A DNA stretch of 58,480 bases. It comes from an uncultured Gilliamella sp. (lineage in GTDB: Bacteria; Pseudomonadota; Gammaproteobacteria; Enterobacterales; Orbaceae). The position numbers and the translations under genes are program-made. Positions 28,585-38,951 of this stretch are shown here, piece after piece. Where the stretch lies: contig CALYPG010000016.1 of NCBI GenBank assembly GCA_945271295.1, positions 1 to 58,480 of the forward strand, written 5' to 3'. Position 1 is the stretch's first letter, and every line of letters begins with the position of its first letter. The notes beneath the pieces are model-generated. The model was not told where the DNA came from. It saw nothing but the letters and a program-made list of their open reading frames with translations, and did no database searches.

Positions 28585-28966
28585 CTTATTGTTCTTTATT
28601 AATAGTAGTAGCGCTGATATAAGTATAAAAAAATGCCAAGCTAGTGAGAGTAGTTACATTTTTTTTGATGAAAGTGATTCTAACCTGGTCGAAAAATTAA
28701 TTGATTACCAATTACACGACCAGCTTGAAGAACGTGAAAACACTGTCATTAAAATTTTTGCTAATGAGAATGCTGATGATCGTAACTATTGGCTTGCTTC
28801 TTTCCAGTTCGATGATCAACAAAAAGAATATTTATTTTATCAAGCAGATCAAAATGAATTTATCCAAATAGACCAAAAACAATTTCAAACTTTATTACCA
28901 AAAATTGTTGAATGTAACCGAAATAAACTAGTACCTATATACAGTGAAAATTTTGAAGCTGATTAG
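28550..28966 (+). CDS. Small exported protein of unknown function
   Basis: 138 residues with a clear signal peptide (MKMSQCAIVLSSLLFFINSSSA, cleavage near residue 22) and an acidic mature part with two cysteines. The start has a near-perfect AAGGAGG site lying inside the nudB coding region, so the two genes overlap by 35 bases. I do not recognise the family; a periplasmic location is inferred. It is unrelated to the E. coli gene usually after nudB (yebC). Confidence 0.75.
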   Translation: MKMSQCAIVLSSLLFFINSSSADISIKKCQASESSYIFFDESDSNLVEKLIDYQLHDQLEERENTVIKIFANENADDRNYWLASFQFDDQQKEYLFYQADQNEFIQIDQKQFQTLLPKIVECNRNKLVPIYSENFEAD

Positions 28967-29058
28967 TTAGTAAGGCTAAAAACTATAATAGATAGGATAG
29001 CAAAACTACTTTAGTCTTATGTTAAAAGAAGTTAACTAGGTAGTAAGGAGTTATTTTG

Positions 29059-30522
29059 ATGAATTTTGCAAATTTCCGTGATTTCCTTGCTCACCTTGAG
29101 CAGCAAGGTGAGTTAAAAAGAATTACTTACCCTATTAATCCTTATCTTGAAATGACTGAAATTGCTGATCGGGTATTACGTCGTGAAGGTCCAGCTTTAT
29201 TATTCGAAAATCCAATCGGTTTCGATATGCCTGTTCTTTGTAATTTATTTGGTAGCGCTAAACGAGTCGCTATGGGAATGGGTAGAGAAGATATCTCTCA
29301 ATTACGTGAAGTTGGAGAATTTTTGGCTTTTCTGCGGGAACCTGATCCCCCGAAAGGTATTCGACAATTTTTTAACGTATTACCAAAATACAAACAGATC
29401 TTAAATATGCCGGTTAAGCATCGCTCATCTGCACCATGTCAGGACATAGTATATAAAGATGAAAAGGTAGATTTAACCCGTTTGCCCATTATGCATTGTT
29501 GGCCTGAAGATGTCGCGCCATTGTTGTCATGGGGATTGACTATTACTAAAGGACCTTATAAAGATCGGCAAAATATAGGTATTTATCGTCTGCAATTACT
29601 TGGCAAAAATAAGTTAATTATGCGTTGGTTGTCGCACCGCGGTGGAGCCCTTGATTTTGCTGAGTGGCAGCAAGTCCATCCCAATGAAAAATTCCCAATA
29701 GCTGTCGCTGTTGGTGCGGATCCGGCGACAATTTTAGCTGCGGTAACTCCGGTGCCCGATACATTATCTGAATATGCTTTTGCTGGTTTATTACGCGGCA
29801 AACGAACAGAAGTTGTTAAAGCATTATCAAATGATTTAGATTTACCGGCAACAGCAGAGATTATTCTTGAAGGTTATATTGATCCAAATGAAATCGCTCA
29901 AGAAGGCCCATATGGCGACCATACTGGTTATTATAATGAAGTCGAACAATTTTCGGTCTTTACGGTAACTCATTTAACTCATCGGAAAGATGCTATTTAT
30001 CATTCAACCTATACAGGACGTCCACCAGATGAACCTGCAGTTATGGGATTAGCGTTAAATGAGGTATTTATCCCAATTTTGCAAAAGCAGTTTCCTGAAA
30101 TTGTTGATTTTTATTTACCGCCTGAAGGTTGTTCTTATCGTATTGCTATTGTTACTATTAAAAAGCAATATCCTGGTCACGCTAAGCGCGTGATGATGGG
30201 AGTTTGGTCTTATTTGCGTCAATTTATGTACACCAAATTTGTGATTGTGTGTGATGATGATATTAATGCTCGCGATTGGAAAGATGTTATGTGGGCGATT
30301 TCAACCCGTATGGATCCTCATCGTGATACAACTTTTATTGATAATACGCCAATTGATTATCTAGATTTTGCATCACCTATATCTGGTTTAGGTTCAAAAA
30401 TGGGTCTAGATGCTACTAATAAATGGCCGGGCGAAACAACACGCGAATGGGGAAAGACTATAAAAAAAGATCCTCAAATAGTTGCTCATATCAATGAAAT
30501 TTGGGATAAACTTGGCTTATAA
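29059..30522 (+). CDS. ubiD: 3-octaprenyl-4-hydroxybenzoate carboxy-lyase UbiD
   Basis: A 487-residue prenylated-FMN-dependent decarboxylase, collinear with E. coli UbiD. Conserved segments include [43 protein letters not shown] and [10 protein letters not shown]; the E-R-E-type catalytic residues were not individually checked. It decarboxylates octaprenyl-hydroxybenzoate in ubiquinone synthesis, which also needs UbiX. ATG at 29059 follows AAGGAG by 9 bases; the TTG three bases upstream is less likely. Confidence 0.95.
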   Translation: MNFANFRDFLAHLEQQGELKRITYPINPYLEMTEIADRVLRREGPALLFENPIGFDMPVLCNLFGSAKRVAMGMGREDISQLREVGEFLAFLREPDPPKGIRQFFNVLPKYKQILNMPVKHRSSAPCQDIVYKDEKVDLTRLPIMHCWPEDVAPLLSWGLTITKGPYKDRQNIGIYRLQLLGKNKLIMRWLSHRGGALDFAEWQQVHPNEKFPIAVAVGADPATILAAVTPVPDTLSEYAFAGLLRGKRTEVVKALSNDLDLPATAEIILEGYIDPNEIAQEGPYGDHTGYYNEVEQFSVFTVTHLTHRKDAIYHSTYTGRPPDEPAVMGLALNEVFIPILQKQFPEIVDFYLPPEGCSYRIAIVTIKKQYPGHAKRVMMGVWSYLRQFMYTKFVIVCDDDINARDWKDVMWAISTRMDPHRDTTFIDNTPIDYLDFASPISGLGSKMGLDATNKWPGETTREWGKTIKKDPQIVAHINEIWDKLGL

Positions 30523-30643
30523 CTTGTATTTTGTATCTGAGTATACTAATCAAGTAATACATTAAATTTTTTAACAAACAAAACTATTCCCTTCTAGCTC
30601 AATTATGTATAATTAATACTCAATACATGATAAATATAAAAAT

Positions 30644-31705
30644 ATGAAAAGATTTCAAATTTTTGGGTTTTTGTTACTGGTCATTTGTTATGGTGTGATG
30701 GCTAGTGAAACTAAAACGCAATCAGATTCAGAGTTGTTTGTTACCGATCCTAGTTCGTTGATTCCTTCCTTGCGAAGATCAGCTGAAGAAGGTAATGCCG
30801 ATGCTCAATACTCCTTAGGAAATATTTATAAACAAGGGTTAGGCGTTGAAGTTAGTGATATCAGAGCAATATTTTGGTTTAAAAAAGCAGCTGAAAAAGG
30901 TTTAGCTAAAGCGCAAAATAATTTAGCTTATATGTATCAAAATGGTTTAGGTACCCATGTTGATTTAAATGAAGCAATCAAATATTTCAAGTTATCAGCT
31001 GATCAAAATTATGCATTCGCACAATATAATTTAGCGTTGATGTACCAAAATGGTGAAGGTGTTCCAAAAGATACTACACTAGCGATTGAGTATTTTATTA
31101 AAGCAGGAGATCAAGGAATTTTTGATGCTTATCTTAATTTAGGCATTATGTATTTCTTCGGCGATGGGGTAACGCAAGATCGTATGACTGCAGCAGATTG
31201 GTTTAGCAAAGCCGCGAAGGGTAATAATCCTGAAGCTCAATATTATTTAGGATTAATGTCTGAACATGGTGATGGTTTGACTCAAGATTACGTCGCTGCC
31301 AACTATTTTTATACTCAAGCTGCTGAACGAGGGAATGTACTTGCTATGTATAATTTAGGTATTATGTATGCGACAGGTACAGGAACTAAACCTGACAATG
31401 TTCAAGCTGCACATTGGTTTACTAAAGCTGCCGAAGCAGGCAATCCTGATGCACAGTATAATATAGGTGTGATGTATGATGTGGGTGGTGGCGTACCAAA
31501 AGATGTTGAAAAAGCGGTGGAATGGTATATTAAAGCTGCTGAGCAAGGAAGTGCTGATGCGCAGTATAATTTGGCGGTGAAATATTTAGAAGGTGAAGGT
31601 ATTGAGAAAAATGAAAGACGTGCCATTTATTGGTTTACCAAAGCCAGTGAGCAGGGCGATATAGATGCTAAAGCTTATTTGGATGAACTATTAACAATAA
31701 AATAA
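30644..31705 (+). CDS. Exported Sel1-like repeat protein
   Basis: 353 residues: a signal peptide (1-20) and about eight Sel1-like repeats of ~36 residues, each with an AQYNLGxMYxxGxG-type core (e.g. DAQYSLGNIYKQGLG, DAQYNIGVMYDVGGG). Sel1 repeats form a superhelical scaffold for protein binding. Partner unknown. It stands alone between ubiD and convergent ppc and is followed by a strong terminator that includes its stop codon. Confidence 0.88.
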   Translation: MKRFQIFGFLLLVICYGVMASETKTQSDSELFVTDPSSLIPSLRRSAEEGNADAQYSLGNIYKQGLGVEVSDIRAIFWFKKAAEKGLAKAQNNLAYMYQNGLGTHVDLNEAIKYFKLSADQNYAFAQYNLALMYQNGEGVPKDTTLAIEYFIKAGDQGIFDAYLNLGIMYFFGDGVTQDRMTAADWFSKAAKGNNPEAQYYLGLMSEHGDGLTQDYVAANYFYTQAAERGNVLAMYNLGIMYATGTGTKPDNVQAAHWFTKAAEAGNPDAQYNIGVMYDVGGGVPKDVEKAVEWYIKAAEQGSADAQYNLAVKYLEGEGIEKNERRAIYWFTKASEQGDIDAKAYLDELLTIK

Positions 31706-31726
31706 AAGGGCTAATGCCCTTTTATT
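31701..31726. terminator. Bidirectional terminator between the Sel1-repeat gene and ppc
   Basis: A perfect 11-base-pair stem, AATAAAAGGGC / TAAT / GCCCTTTTATT. It begins inside the Sel1-gene stop region and ends one base before the ppc stop codon, so one hairpin can end both convergent transcripts. Confidence 0.88.
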
Positions 31727-34372
31727 TTATCCTGAGTTACGCATACCTGCGGCAATACCTGATATAGTAATCATCAATCCTTGTTCTACCGTTGTATTTT
31801 CATTGTAATTATGTTGACGGGAACGACTTAATAATTCAGCTTGTAGTAAATTTAAAGGTTCGATATAGGTATTACGTAAAGCTACTGATTCTGCAATCCA
31901 CGGTAAGTCTGCCATCAAACTAATATCATCAGTAATACTTAACACAGTATTGATATCTTGGGTTAATAAATTACGAAGCTCTTCGCCGATAGGCCACATA
32001 ATTGGATCGACTAATCGTTGTTCATAATATTCATGGATGTGAGGCGCTGCTTTTGCATATACCATTTCAAGCATACCTAAACGAGCATTAAAAAAAGGCC
32101 ATTTATGATACATTTCTTGCAGTAGATTTTTTTTACCTTCATCAATAATCAATTTTAGTGCACTACCCGCACCAAGCCAGGATGGTACCATCAAGCGGTT
32201 TTGCGTCCAAGCAAAAATCCATGGGATAGCTCGTAAGCTTTCAATACCTCCACCAGTTCGTCGTTTTTGCGGTCTTGAGCCGAGAGGTAATCTTCCTAAT
32301 TCGGCTTCAGGCGTTACTGCTCTGAAGTAATCCACAAATTCAGCACGTTCACGCACATAGCTACGATAACAACGACATGAAATATCTGACATTTCATCCA
32401 TAATTTCGCGCCATGTTTGTTTTGGTTCTGGTGGTGGCAATAAATTAGCTTGTAAAATTGCTGAAGCATAAAGCATTAAACTACTCAGTGTGACTTCTGG
32501 TAAGCCAAGTTTAAAACGGATCATTTCACCTTGCTCAGTCACACGAAGTCCACCTTTTAATGAACCTGGTGGCTGTGAAAGTAAGGCCGCGTGAGCTGGT
32601 GCTCCGCCTCGACCAATTGAGCCGCCACGACCATGGAATAATACAAGATTAATATTATATTTTTCAAACAAGTTTACTAATTCTTCTTGTGATCGATATT
32701 GTGCCCAAGATGCTGCAAGTGTTCCTGCATCTTTGGCTGAATCAGAATAACCGATCATGACCATTTGTTTACCTTGGATTTTTTCTCGATACCAAGGAAT
32801 ATCTAAAAGCCTTTGCATCACAGTTTTAGCATTATTTAAATCATCTAATGTTTCAAATAATGGAGCAACGGGAATATTCTTTTCGCAATTGACAATTTTC
32901 AATAATAAATAAACAGCTAATATATCTGAAGGTGCTTTAGCCATTGAGATAACATAACAAGCAATGGATTCTTCGCCTGCTTTTTTAATAACACGACAAG
33001 TGTCTAATACTTCTTGAACCAATTCATCTGGTTGCCAATTATACGGTAATAAAGGGCGATTAGATTGCAGCTCGGTTAATAGAAATTCTTGTTTTTCTTG
33101 TTCTGACCATTTGGCATAGCTACCTAAATTAAGCTCTTTAGTTAAGGCATCTAAGGCTTCAGTATGAACAGAGCTATCTTGGCGAATATCTAGTCTTACT
33201 AATTGGAGACCAAAGCTTTTTATACGTCGTAGTGTATCGAGCAAAGGCCCATGAGCGATAGTCGACATGCCATTATCTATTAATGATTCATAACAGGTAT
33301 AGAGTGGCGTCCATAATTGTTCGTTCTTAATTAAAATATCGGCAGGTGCTAATACTTGTTCATTATTAAGTAGAGATACAATATAACTATGCGTTTTAAC
33401 CAAGCGAGCTCGAAGTTGTTTCATTATGGCTCGGTAGGGTTCAGAGGCTGATTTATTATGTTCATCTAACAAATCGATGACAGATTGACTACATTCTGTC
33501 ATGGATAATTCACGAACCAATATTTGAATATCAGCTAAAAATAATTCAATAGCTTTCAATCTGGCTTGTAACAGAACTTTGCCAGTTACTTTTGCTGTTA
33601 CGTTCGGATTGCCATCGCGATCCCCCCCCATCCAGGAAGTAAATTTTACCGGAACATGATCAACGGGTAATTGCTCATCAAATGCATCAACTAATTGATC
33701 ATTAAATTCTCGTAAAAATAATGGGACACCCTCCCATAGGCTATCTTCAATAACTGAGAATCCCCATTTTGCCTCATCAATTGGAGTAGGTCGTTTTTTT
33801 CTAATTTCATCGGTATACCATGCTTGGCAGACAAGCTGTTTTAAGCGTCGCATAATACGATCAATTTCATAATCGGCTAAATCGTTATGATCAAGTTGTG
33901 ACAGGCAATTATTGATCGCCGTATAGGTATTAATCATCGTTCTGCGATTGATTTCAGTTGGATGAGCAGTTAAAACTAGTTCAATAGATAAATTTTGAAT
34001 CGCTTGGTAAATGGTCTGATTTGAAAAATTAAGGCTTTTTAAGGTGGCAAATAGTTCCTTCATTTTTTGCGGACTATTAGAAGCTTCTCCATGCGGGGAA
34101 ATACCATAATATTCTGCTGCAATATTAACTAAATTTAAAAATTGATTAAATGCTCGAGCGACATGTAACAAATCATCATCATTGAGATTCTCGATTAAAT
34201 TTAATAACTCATTATGAGCTTGTTTATTTCCTTGTTGGGCTGATTTTGACAATTGCCTGACTTGTTCAACTAGCTCAAATGTTTCATTACCGGTAGCACG
34301 TTTGATTGCATCACCAAGCAAAGTACCTAACATATTGACGTTGCTTCGCATAGAGGAGTATTCGGTGTTCAT
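31727..34372 (-). CDS. ppc: Phosphoenolpyruvate carboxylase
   Basis: An 881-residue PEP carboxylase (E. coli 883). Key motifs are present: [12 protein letters not shown] with the catalytic His, the [14 protein letters not shown] loop, [11 protein letters not shown], and the C-terminal RNTYIEPLN...GMRNSG end. It carboxylates PEP to oxaloacetate, refilling C4 acids, which matters if the TCA cycle is incomplete or run reductively. Full length, no visible lesion. Divergent from nuoJ. Confidence 0.98.
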   Translation of the reverse strand: MNTEYSSMRSNVNMLGTLLGDAIKRATGNETFELVEQVRQLSKSAQQGNKQAHNELLNLIENLNDDDLLHVARAFNQFLNLVNIAAEYYGISPHGEASNSPQKMKELFATLKSLNFSNQTIYQAIQNLSIELVLTAHPTEINRRTMINTYTAINNCLSQLDHNDLADYEIDRIMRRLKQLVCQAWYTDEIRKKRPTPIDEAKWGFSVIEDSLWEGVPLFLREFNDQLVDAFDEQLPVDHVPVKFTSWMGGDRDGNPNVTAKVTGKVLLQARLKAIELFLADIQILVRELSMTECSQSVIDLLDEHNKSASEPYRAIMKQLRARLVKTHSYIVSLLNNEQVLAPADILIKNEQLWTPLYTCYESLIDNGMSTIAHGPLLDTLRRIKSFGLQLVRLDIRQDSSVHTEALDALTKELNLGSYAKWSEQEKQEFLLTELQSNRPLLPYNWQPDELVQEVLDTCRVIKKAGEESIACYVISMAKAPSDILAVYLLLKIVNCEKNIPVAPLFETLDDLNNAKTVMQRLLDIPWYREKIQGKQMVMIGYSDSAKDAGTLAASWAQYRSQEELVNLFEKYNINLVLFHGRGGSIGRGGAPAHAALLSQPPGSLKGGLRVTEQGEMIRFKLGLPEVTLSSLMLYASAILQANLLPPPEPKQTWREIMDEMSDISCRCYRSYVRERAEFVDYFRAVTPEAELGRLPLGSRPQKRRTGGGIESLRAIPWIFAWTQNRLMVPSWLGAGSALKLIIDEGKKNLLQEMYHKWPFFNARLGMLEMVYAKAAPHIHEYYEQRLVDPIMWPIGEELRNLLTQDINTVLSITDDISLMADLPWIAESVALRNTYIEPLNLLQAELLSRSRQHNYNENTTVEQGLMITISGIAAGMRNSG

Positions 34373-34742
34373 TATGTTCTCTTTCTTGTTTTTATTATAC
34401 TAAAGTCACGCAGTTGTATGCTTTTGTAGCTTTTAACTTACAATTGCAGTTTTTTTTTACGTAGTTTGAGTATAATAGAATGTCACAGTATCTAAGATAG
34501 ATACTTTATAACAATACTACATTGAATTTAAATCATAAAATTTTATATTGTTAACTTTTTTAATTGTTTTAATTATATTAATAGTGATATGTCAAATACT
34601 AAAAGCGGCTCATTGACTTAAAATTTTTTAGTGTATTATTTTGTTTATAATTGTTTTTTTATGGATAAGTAGTAAGTAAATTGTATCTTGCCGTAATTTG
34701 AGTATATACTAACAATATGAGAAATATAACTTGGGTTATTTA
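34373..34742. other. AT-rich spacer between ppc and nuoJ
   Basis: About 370 bases with no gene. There is no readable trace of nuoI or other upstream complex I genes. A TATAAT at 34471-34476, with a TTTGAG stretch before it, is a possible plus-strand promoter for nuoJKLMN, though distant. Confidence 0.5.
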
Positions 34743-35231
34743 ATGGTCGTTGTTTTTTACATCGCGTCAATTATTGCAGTTTTTTCGAGTATAAAAGTCA
34801 TTAGTTGTTTACGTGTCGATAAGGCTATTTTGTACCTTGTTATTTCACTTTTTGCATCAGCCTTAATATTTATTCTTCTTGGTACTTACATCTCTGCTCT
34901 GTTGTATATTATCTTATTTATTGGTGGTACAGCCACGCTATTTTTGGCTGTTGCAAGCATTCTAAAAATCCATGTTGATAATGTTGAAGATAGTAAGCGA
35001 GGCATTAGCCCAAAAATTTGGTTAGGACCATTAATCTTAGCCTTTATTCTATTCGTTGCCCTTATTTATGGTATAGTAAGTACTGACTATACAAGCCTAA
35101 AAGATACACATGAATTACTGCATGAAATGTCTTTATATGCATATATCTTGATGGTTGAACTTGCTATTTTTCTATTATTTGGTGCAATTGTTATTGCTTA
35201 TCATTTTATGCGTCGCCTTTTATCGGAGTAG
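34743..35231 (+). CDS. nuoJ: Complex I subunit NuoJ (divergent)
   Basis: 162 residues, five helices, aligning without gaps to E. coli NuoJ over at least the first 70 (FYIASIIAVFSSIKVI against FYICGLIAILATLRVI). The ATG at 34743 gives this register. Two polar residues conserved in NuoJ helix 3 are changed: Glu55 is Tyr and Tyr59 is Phe (E. coli numbering, from memory). The C-terminal tail of E. coli NuoJ (184 residues) is missing. First of five membrane-arm genes; no nuoA-I precede it. Confidence 0.85.
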   Translation: MVVVFYIASIIAVFSSIKVISCLRVDKAILYLVISLFASALIFILLGTYISALLYIILFIGGTATLFLAVASILKIHVDNVEDSKRGISPKIWLGPLILAFILFVALIYGIVSTDYTSLKDTHELLHEMSLYAYILMVELAIFLLFGAIVIAYHFMRRLLSE

Positions 35232-35235
35232 TAAT

Positions 35236-35538
35236 ATGATTCCACTTATGCATAGTCTTATTTTTGCGTCGGTTTTATTCGTGATAGGTCTATTGGGTGT
35301 AATGATTCGCCGTAATTTCTTTTTTTTGTTACTTAGCTTGATAATTATGAATAATGGCGTAATTATTGCGTTAGTTTCGGCCGGTAGCTATTGGCAACAA
35401 TCAGATGGTCAAGTGTTAGTTATTTTAGCTATGATTACTGTGTTAGGTCAGGTTTGTGTTGGACTTGCTCTGTTGATGAAATTACTCTATCGTCGAAAGA
35501 TCTTCAATATTGATTCTTTGAGTGAAATGAAAGGATGA
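35236..35538 (+). CDS. nuoK: Complex I subunit NuoK lacking both conserved glutamates
   Basis: Exactly 100 residues, aligning gap-free with E. coli NuoK from MIPL to the tail NIDSLSEMKG. Glu36 is replaced by Ile (codon ATA at 35341) and Glu72 by Gln (codon CAG at 35449). In E. coli these membrane glutamates are central to proton transfer; Glu36 is essential. The frame is otherwise well kept, so this is directed change and not random decay. Starts 4 bases after nuoJ and overlaps nuoL by 4. Confidence 0.9.
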   Translation: MIPLMHSLIFASVLFVIGLLGVMIRRNFFFLLLSLIIMNNGVIIALVSAGSYWQQSDGQVLVILAMITVLGQVCVGLALLMKLLYRRKIFNIDSLSEMKG

Positions 35539-37382
35539 ATTTACTTTATTTAATAATTATTGTTCCATTGCTCTCTTTTTTATTATTAGTTTGCTTCGGA
35601 CGCCATATTCGGTCAATTAATGTAATTATTATTGGCATCAGTACTATGTCGATGGTTGCGTTAATTACCCTGTTTGCCTGTATTGATTATAGTGTTAATA
35701 GTGTGCCGGATATGACTTTGATCTACACTCGACCATTGTGGCACTGGTTTTCGATTGGTGATTTTATTATTCCTATTACTGTTGTTCTAGACGGTCTATC
35801 ATTAGCTTTTTTAGTCATGATCGTTTTTTTTGGTTTGTTAATCTATTTTTTTGCTGCTTGTTATTTAACCTCGAAAAAAGATATTTATACTTTTTATGCT
35901 TATAGTAATTTATTAATCACTAGCATATTAACTATCGTCTTAGTGGATAACCTTTTTGTTATGTTAATTGGTTGGGAAGGGGTAAGTTTAAGTACTTATT
36001 TATTGATTGGTATTTACTATAAACAACTGCGTAATAGTTTTGCAGCAGTTAAAGCATTTGTTCTTATGCATTTAACTGATGTTTTTTTTATTGTCGGTAT
36101 TTTCTTAATTTATCAAACCTTAGCTACTTTAAATATCCGTGATGTACTTACCCAAGCACATGATAATTTAGCGATTGATTCTGAAATTATATTTTGGATA
36201 ACGTTAATGTTATTGTTAGGTGCAATAAGTAAATCAGCTCTTTTTCCTATGCACTCTTGGTTTACTGAAACAATTTTAGCGCCAATGCCAGCAGTTGCCT
36301 TAATGCAATCTTCTACTGTTATACTAGCAGGAGTATATTTAATCTTAAGATTAAGTAATTTGTTTATGATGTCGAGTGATACTCTAGTTATTATGACTGC
36401 CATTTCATCATTAACGGTACTATTTGCTAGCACTATTTCTTTAGTGCAAAATGATATCAAACGCATTGTTACTTATATTAACTTAGCGCAAATTAGTTAT
36501 CTATTTTTGGCTTTTTCAACTCAAAGTTGGCGTTTATCACTTAATTGCTTGATTAATTATGCTATGACAAGTACGTTGCTGGTGTTGGCATCTGCGATTT
36601 TAATTAAAAAATGTAATGGCGAACGAGATATTAATAAACTAGGTGGTTTAGCTAAAACTTTTCCATTTTTATATGCGGTGTTTTTATTGATAATGATGTC
36701 ATTAAGTTCAATGCCTTGGCTTTCAGCATCATTTTATATTAAAGGTGACATTATTTGGGGCGTGATGACTCAAAAAAGTTTAGTGGCAGGAACAATTGGC
36801 TTACTTGGCATTTTATTATCAAGCTTAAGTATTTGGCGTTTAATTTTTATGGTATTTTACCATAAACAAAAGGTTCGCGATTTATCCGATACTAAATGGA
36901 TAAGTTATTTATTCTTGATTATATTAATAATATTTACTACTGCTACGTTTATCTATTTTCCTTTACCAATACAAGGAATTATTCCGATTGCAGATTTAAA
37001 AACTGATGGCCAGTTGCCATTTCAGTTGTTATTAGCAGCAGTTACTTTGTTAAGTTTTTTAATTGCTTATACTTTCTATGCCCATCCAAATAGTGAAGTA
37101 CAAGAAATATTAAATACACCAATGGTCAAATATTTTATGCGTTTGTGTAGTAGTGATTGGTGTTTTGATGCTTTATTACATACTGTATTTGTCAAACCTT
37201 ATACTTATTTAGCTAATATTTTCAGAAGAGATCCTCTAGCTATATGGGATAACTGGATTTTAAAAGGGATTAAGAAAATAAATACCAGTGTTGTTAGCTT
37301 AGAAAATGGTCATCTTAGATGGTATATGGTATCTATTGTAATAGGTAGTATTATAATTTTAATGTTACTCGTTTTTATTTAA
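35535..37382 (+). CDS. nuoL: Complex I antiporter-like subunit NuoL
   Basis: A 615-residue antiporter-like subunit (E. coli 613) with the long lateral helix and anchor at the C-terminus (FVKPYTYLANIFRRDPL, ENGHLRWYM). Retained: E148 (Glu144), D182 (Asp178), K233 (Lys229), K403 (Lys399). Replaced: Q258 (His254), C338 (His334), Y342 (His338), S346 (Lys342); E. coli numbers in brackets, from memory. So the peripheral charged residues remain but the central polar axis is partly lost. Confidence 0.93.
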   Translation: MNLLYLIIIVPLLSFLLLVCFGRHIRSINVIIIGISTMSMVALITLFACIDYSVNSVPDMTLIYTRPLWHWFSIGDFIIPITVVLDGLSLAFLVMIVFFGLLIYFFAACYLTSKKDIYTFYAYSNLLITSILTIVLVDNLFVMLIGWEGVSLSTYLLIGIYYKQLRNSFAAVKAFVLMHLTDVFFIVGIFLIYQTLATLNIRDVLTQAHDNLAIDSEIIFWITLMLLLGAISKSALFPMHSWFTETILAPMPAVALMQSSTVILAGVYLILRLSNLFMMSSDTLVIMTAISSLTVLFASTISLVQNDIKRIVTYINLAQISYLFLAFSTQSWRLSLNCLINYAMTSTLLVLASAILIKKCNGERDINKLGGLAKTFPFLYAVFLLIMMSLSSMPWLSASFYIKGDIIWGVMTQKSLVAGTIGLLGILLSSLSIWRLIFMVFYHKQKVRDLSDTKWISYLFLIILIIFTTATFIYFPLPIQGIIPIADLKTDGQLPFQLLLAAVTLLSFLIAYTFYAHPNSEVQEILNTPMVKYFMRLCSSDWCFDALLHTVFVKPYTYLANIFRRDPLAIWDNWILKGIKKINTSVVSLENGHLRWYMVSIVIGSIIILMLLVFI

Positions 37383-37400
37383 TAAAGGTGTGATTTATCG

Positions 37401-38945
37401 ATGTTGGTATTGCTTGTATTTTTACCTGTGATAGGCGGACTTTTGGCTTGGTTATGCCATGTATATATACAGCGGATAGAACTGTCTGCTCACGCCATAA
37501 CTCGTTGGAATAAATTACCAACCGTTGTTGCTTTTGTAACAATTGTGCTTTCGCTTTTAATAGCAATAATTTTATGGGTTGATGCAATAGCTGCTTTGCG
37601 ACAAGGTGCTAGTTGGTTACAACAATTTGACATCGAATGGATTCCATTATTAGGCATTCGTTTCCATCTAGTATTAGATGGTTTTTCGATTATTATGATT
37701 ACTTTAAGTCTATTTGTAGTATTGTTAACACTTATCTATTCCACAAAAGAGAACCTGAGTAATTTAGGTCTATTTTATCTCTGTGTATTATTTATGACAT
37801 CAGCTGTCATAATGCTATTAGTGATAACTGATTTATTTTTGCTGTTCTTTTTCTGGGAAGCAGTGGCAATTCCAATCTATTTTTTAATATCGCTATGGGG
37901 AAGGCGAGATTCAAGTTCGCAATTACGTTTTAATGGAGCTAGTAAATTTTTAATTTATACTCAAATTAGTAGTTTATTAATGTTAATTTCAATCGTATCG
38001 TTAGCGTTAATTAATTGGAATCTGACAAGCCATTGGACTTTTGATTATCAAATTTTGACTAAAACGCCTATTTCAAGTTATGTAGAGTTTTTATTGATGC
38101 TTGGATTTTTAGCTGCCTTTATCGTACGTATTCCATTTGTGCCATTTCATGGTTGGTTTATTCAAGCTCATATAGAATCTTCTACAACAGGCTCAATGAT
38201 GATAAGTGGTTTATTACTAAATACTGCAACCTATGGCCTATTAAGAATAGTTATTCCTCTTTTCCCCAATGCGTCAATGATTATCATGCCAGTAATGCTA
38301 TTACTTGCTGTACTTACGGTTATTTATGCTGCATTACTTGCCTTTAATCAGACAGATATTAAAAAATTAATAGCTTATGTCCACATAGCTTTAATGGGAT
38401 TTGTTACAGCGATAATCTACAGTAGTTCTGTGGTTGCTTTTCAAGGTGTAGTTATACAGATGATTGCGGTTAATCTTGCCATAATAGGTATGTTTATCAT
38501 TAGTGGATTATTAGTTGAGTGCTATTCAACACGTAATATCAGCCAATTTACTGGTCTGAAAGAGCATGTACAATATCTTTCCACTTTCACATTGTTTTTT
38601 ATGTTAGCTGTTTTAGGCATCCCTGGTACTGCCAATTTTGTGGGTAATTTTATGATGCTAATTGGTAGTTACGATTCATTTTCTTATTATACTATTTTAC
38701 TTATTATTGGCTTGTTATTGCTTTCCATTTCATTGATTGTAAGAATGCAGCCGATTTTTTACAGTGTTACTGATAATGAATTAGTCGTAAAACATTCTTT
38801 AGCTAAAAAAGATATTTTCTTATTAGTCAGTATATTAGGTTTGTTGGTCTTTATTGGTTTATATCCTCAAGAGGTTTTAGATATGTCTTACTCTGTTATG
38901 AATCAAACCCAACAATATATAGTTGCAGAACGAGTGGGAGATTAA
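37401..38945 (+). CDS. nuoM: Complex I antiporter-like subunit NuoM with lost pump residues
   Basis: 514 residues (E. coli 509) with a constant +9 offset across conserved sites. Glu144 is kept as E153, but Lys234 is R243, Lys265 is N274 and Glu407 is N416; the helix-broken-helix histidines are also altered (ALMGFV for SHMGFV, MIAVNL for MIAHGL). These are the residues whose mutation impairs proton pumping in E. coli NuoM. Sequence is otherwise intact (TQTDIKKLIAYV-like region: NQTDIKKLIAYV). 18 bases after nuoL. Confidence 0.92.
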   Translation: MLVLLVFLPVIGGLLAWLCHVYIQRIELSAHAITRWNKLPTVVAFVTIVLSLLIAIILWVDAIAALRQGASWLQQFDIEWIPLLGIRFHLVLDGFSIIMITLSLFVVLLTLIYSTKENLSNLGLFYLCVLFMTSAVIMLLVITDLFLLFFFWEAVAIPIYFLISLWGRRDSSSQLRFNGASKFLIYTQISSLLMLISIVSLALINWNLTSHWTFDYQILTKTPISSYVEFLLMLGFLAAFIVRIPFVPFHGWFIQAHIESSTTGSMMISGLLLNTATYGLLRIVIPLFPNASMIIMPVMLLLAVLTVIYAALLAFNQTDIKKLIAYVHIALMGFVTAIIYSSSVVAFQGVVIQMIAVNLAIIGMFIISGLLVECYSTRNISQFTGLKEHVQYLSTFTLFFMLAVLGIPGTANFVGNFMMLIGSYDSFSYYTILLIIGLLLLSISLIVRMQPIFYSVTDNELVVKHSLAKKDIFLLVSILGLLVFIGLYPQEVLDMSYSVMNQTQQYIVAERVGD

Positions 38946-38951
38946 TAACAT

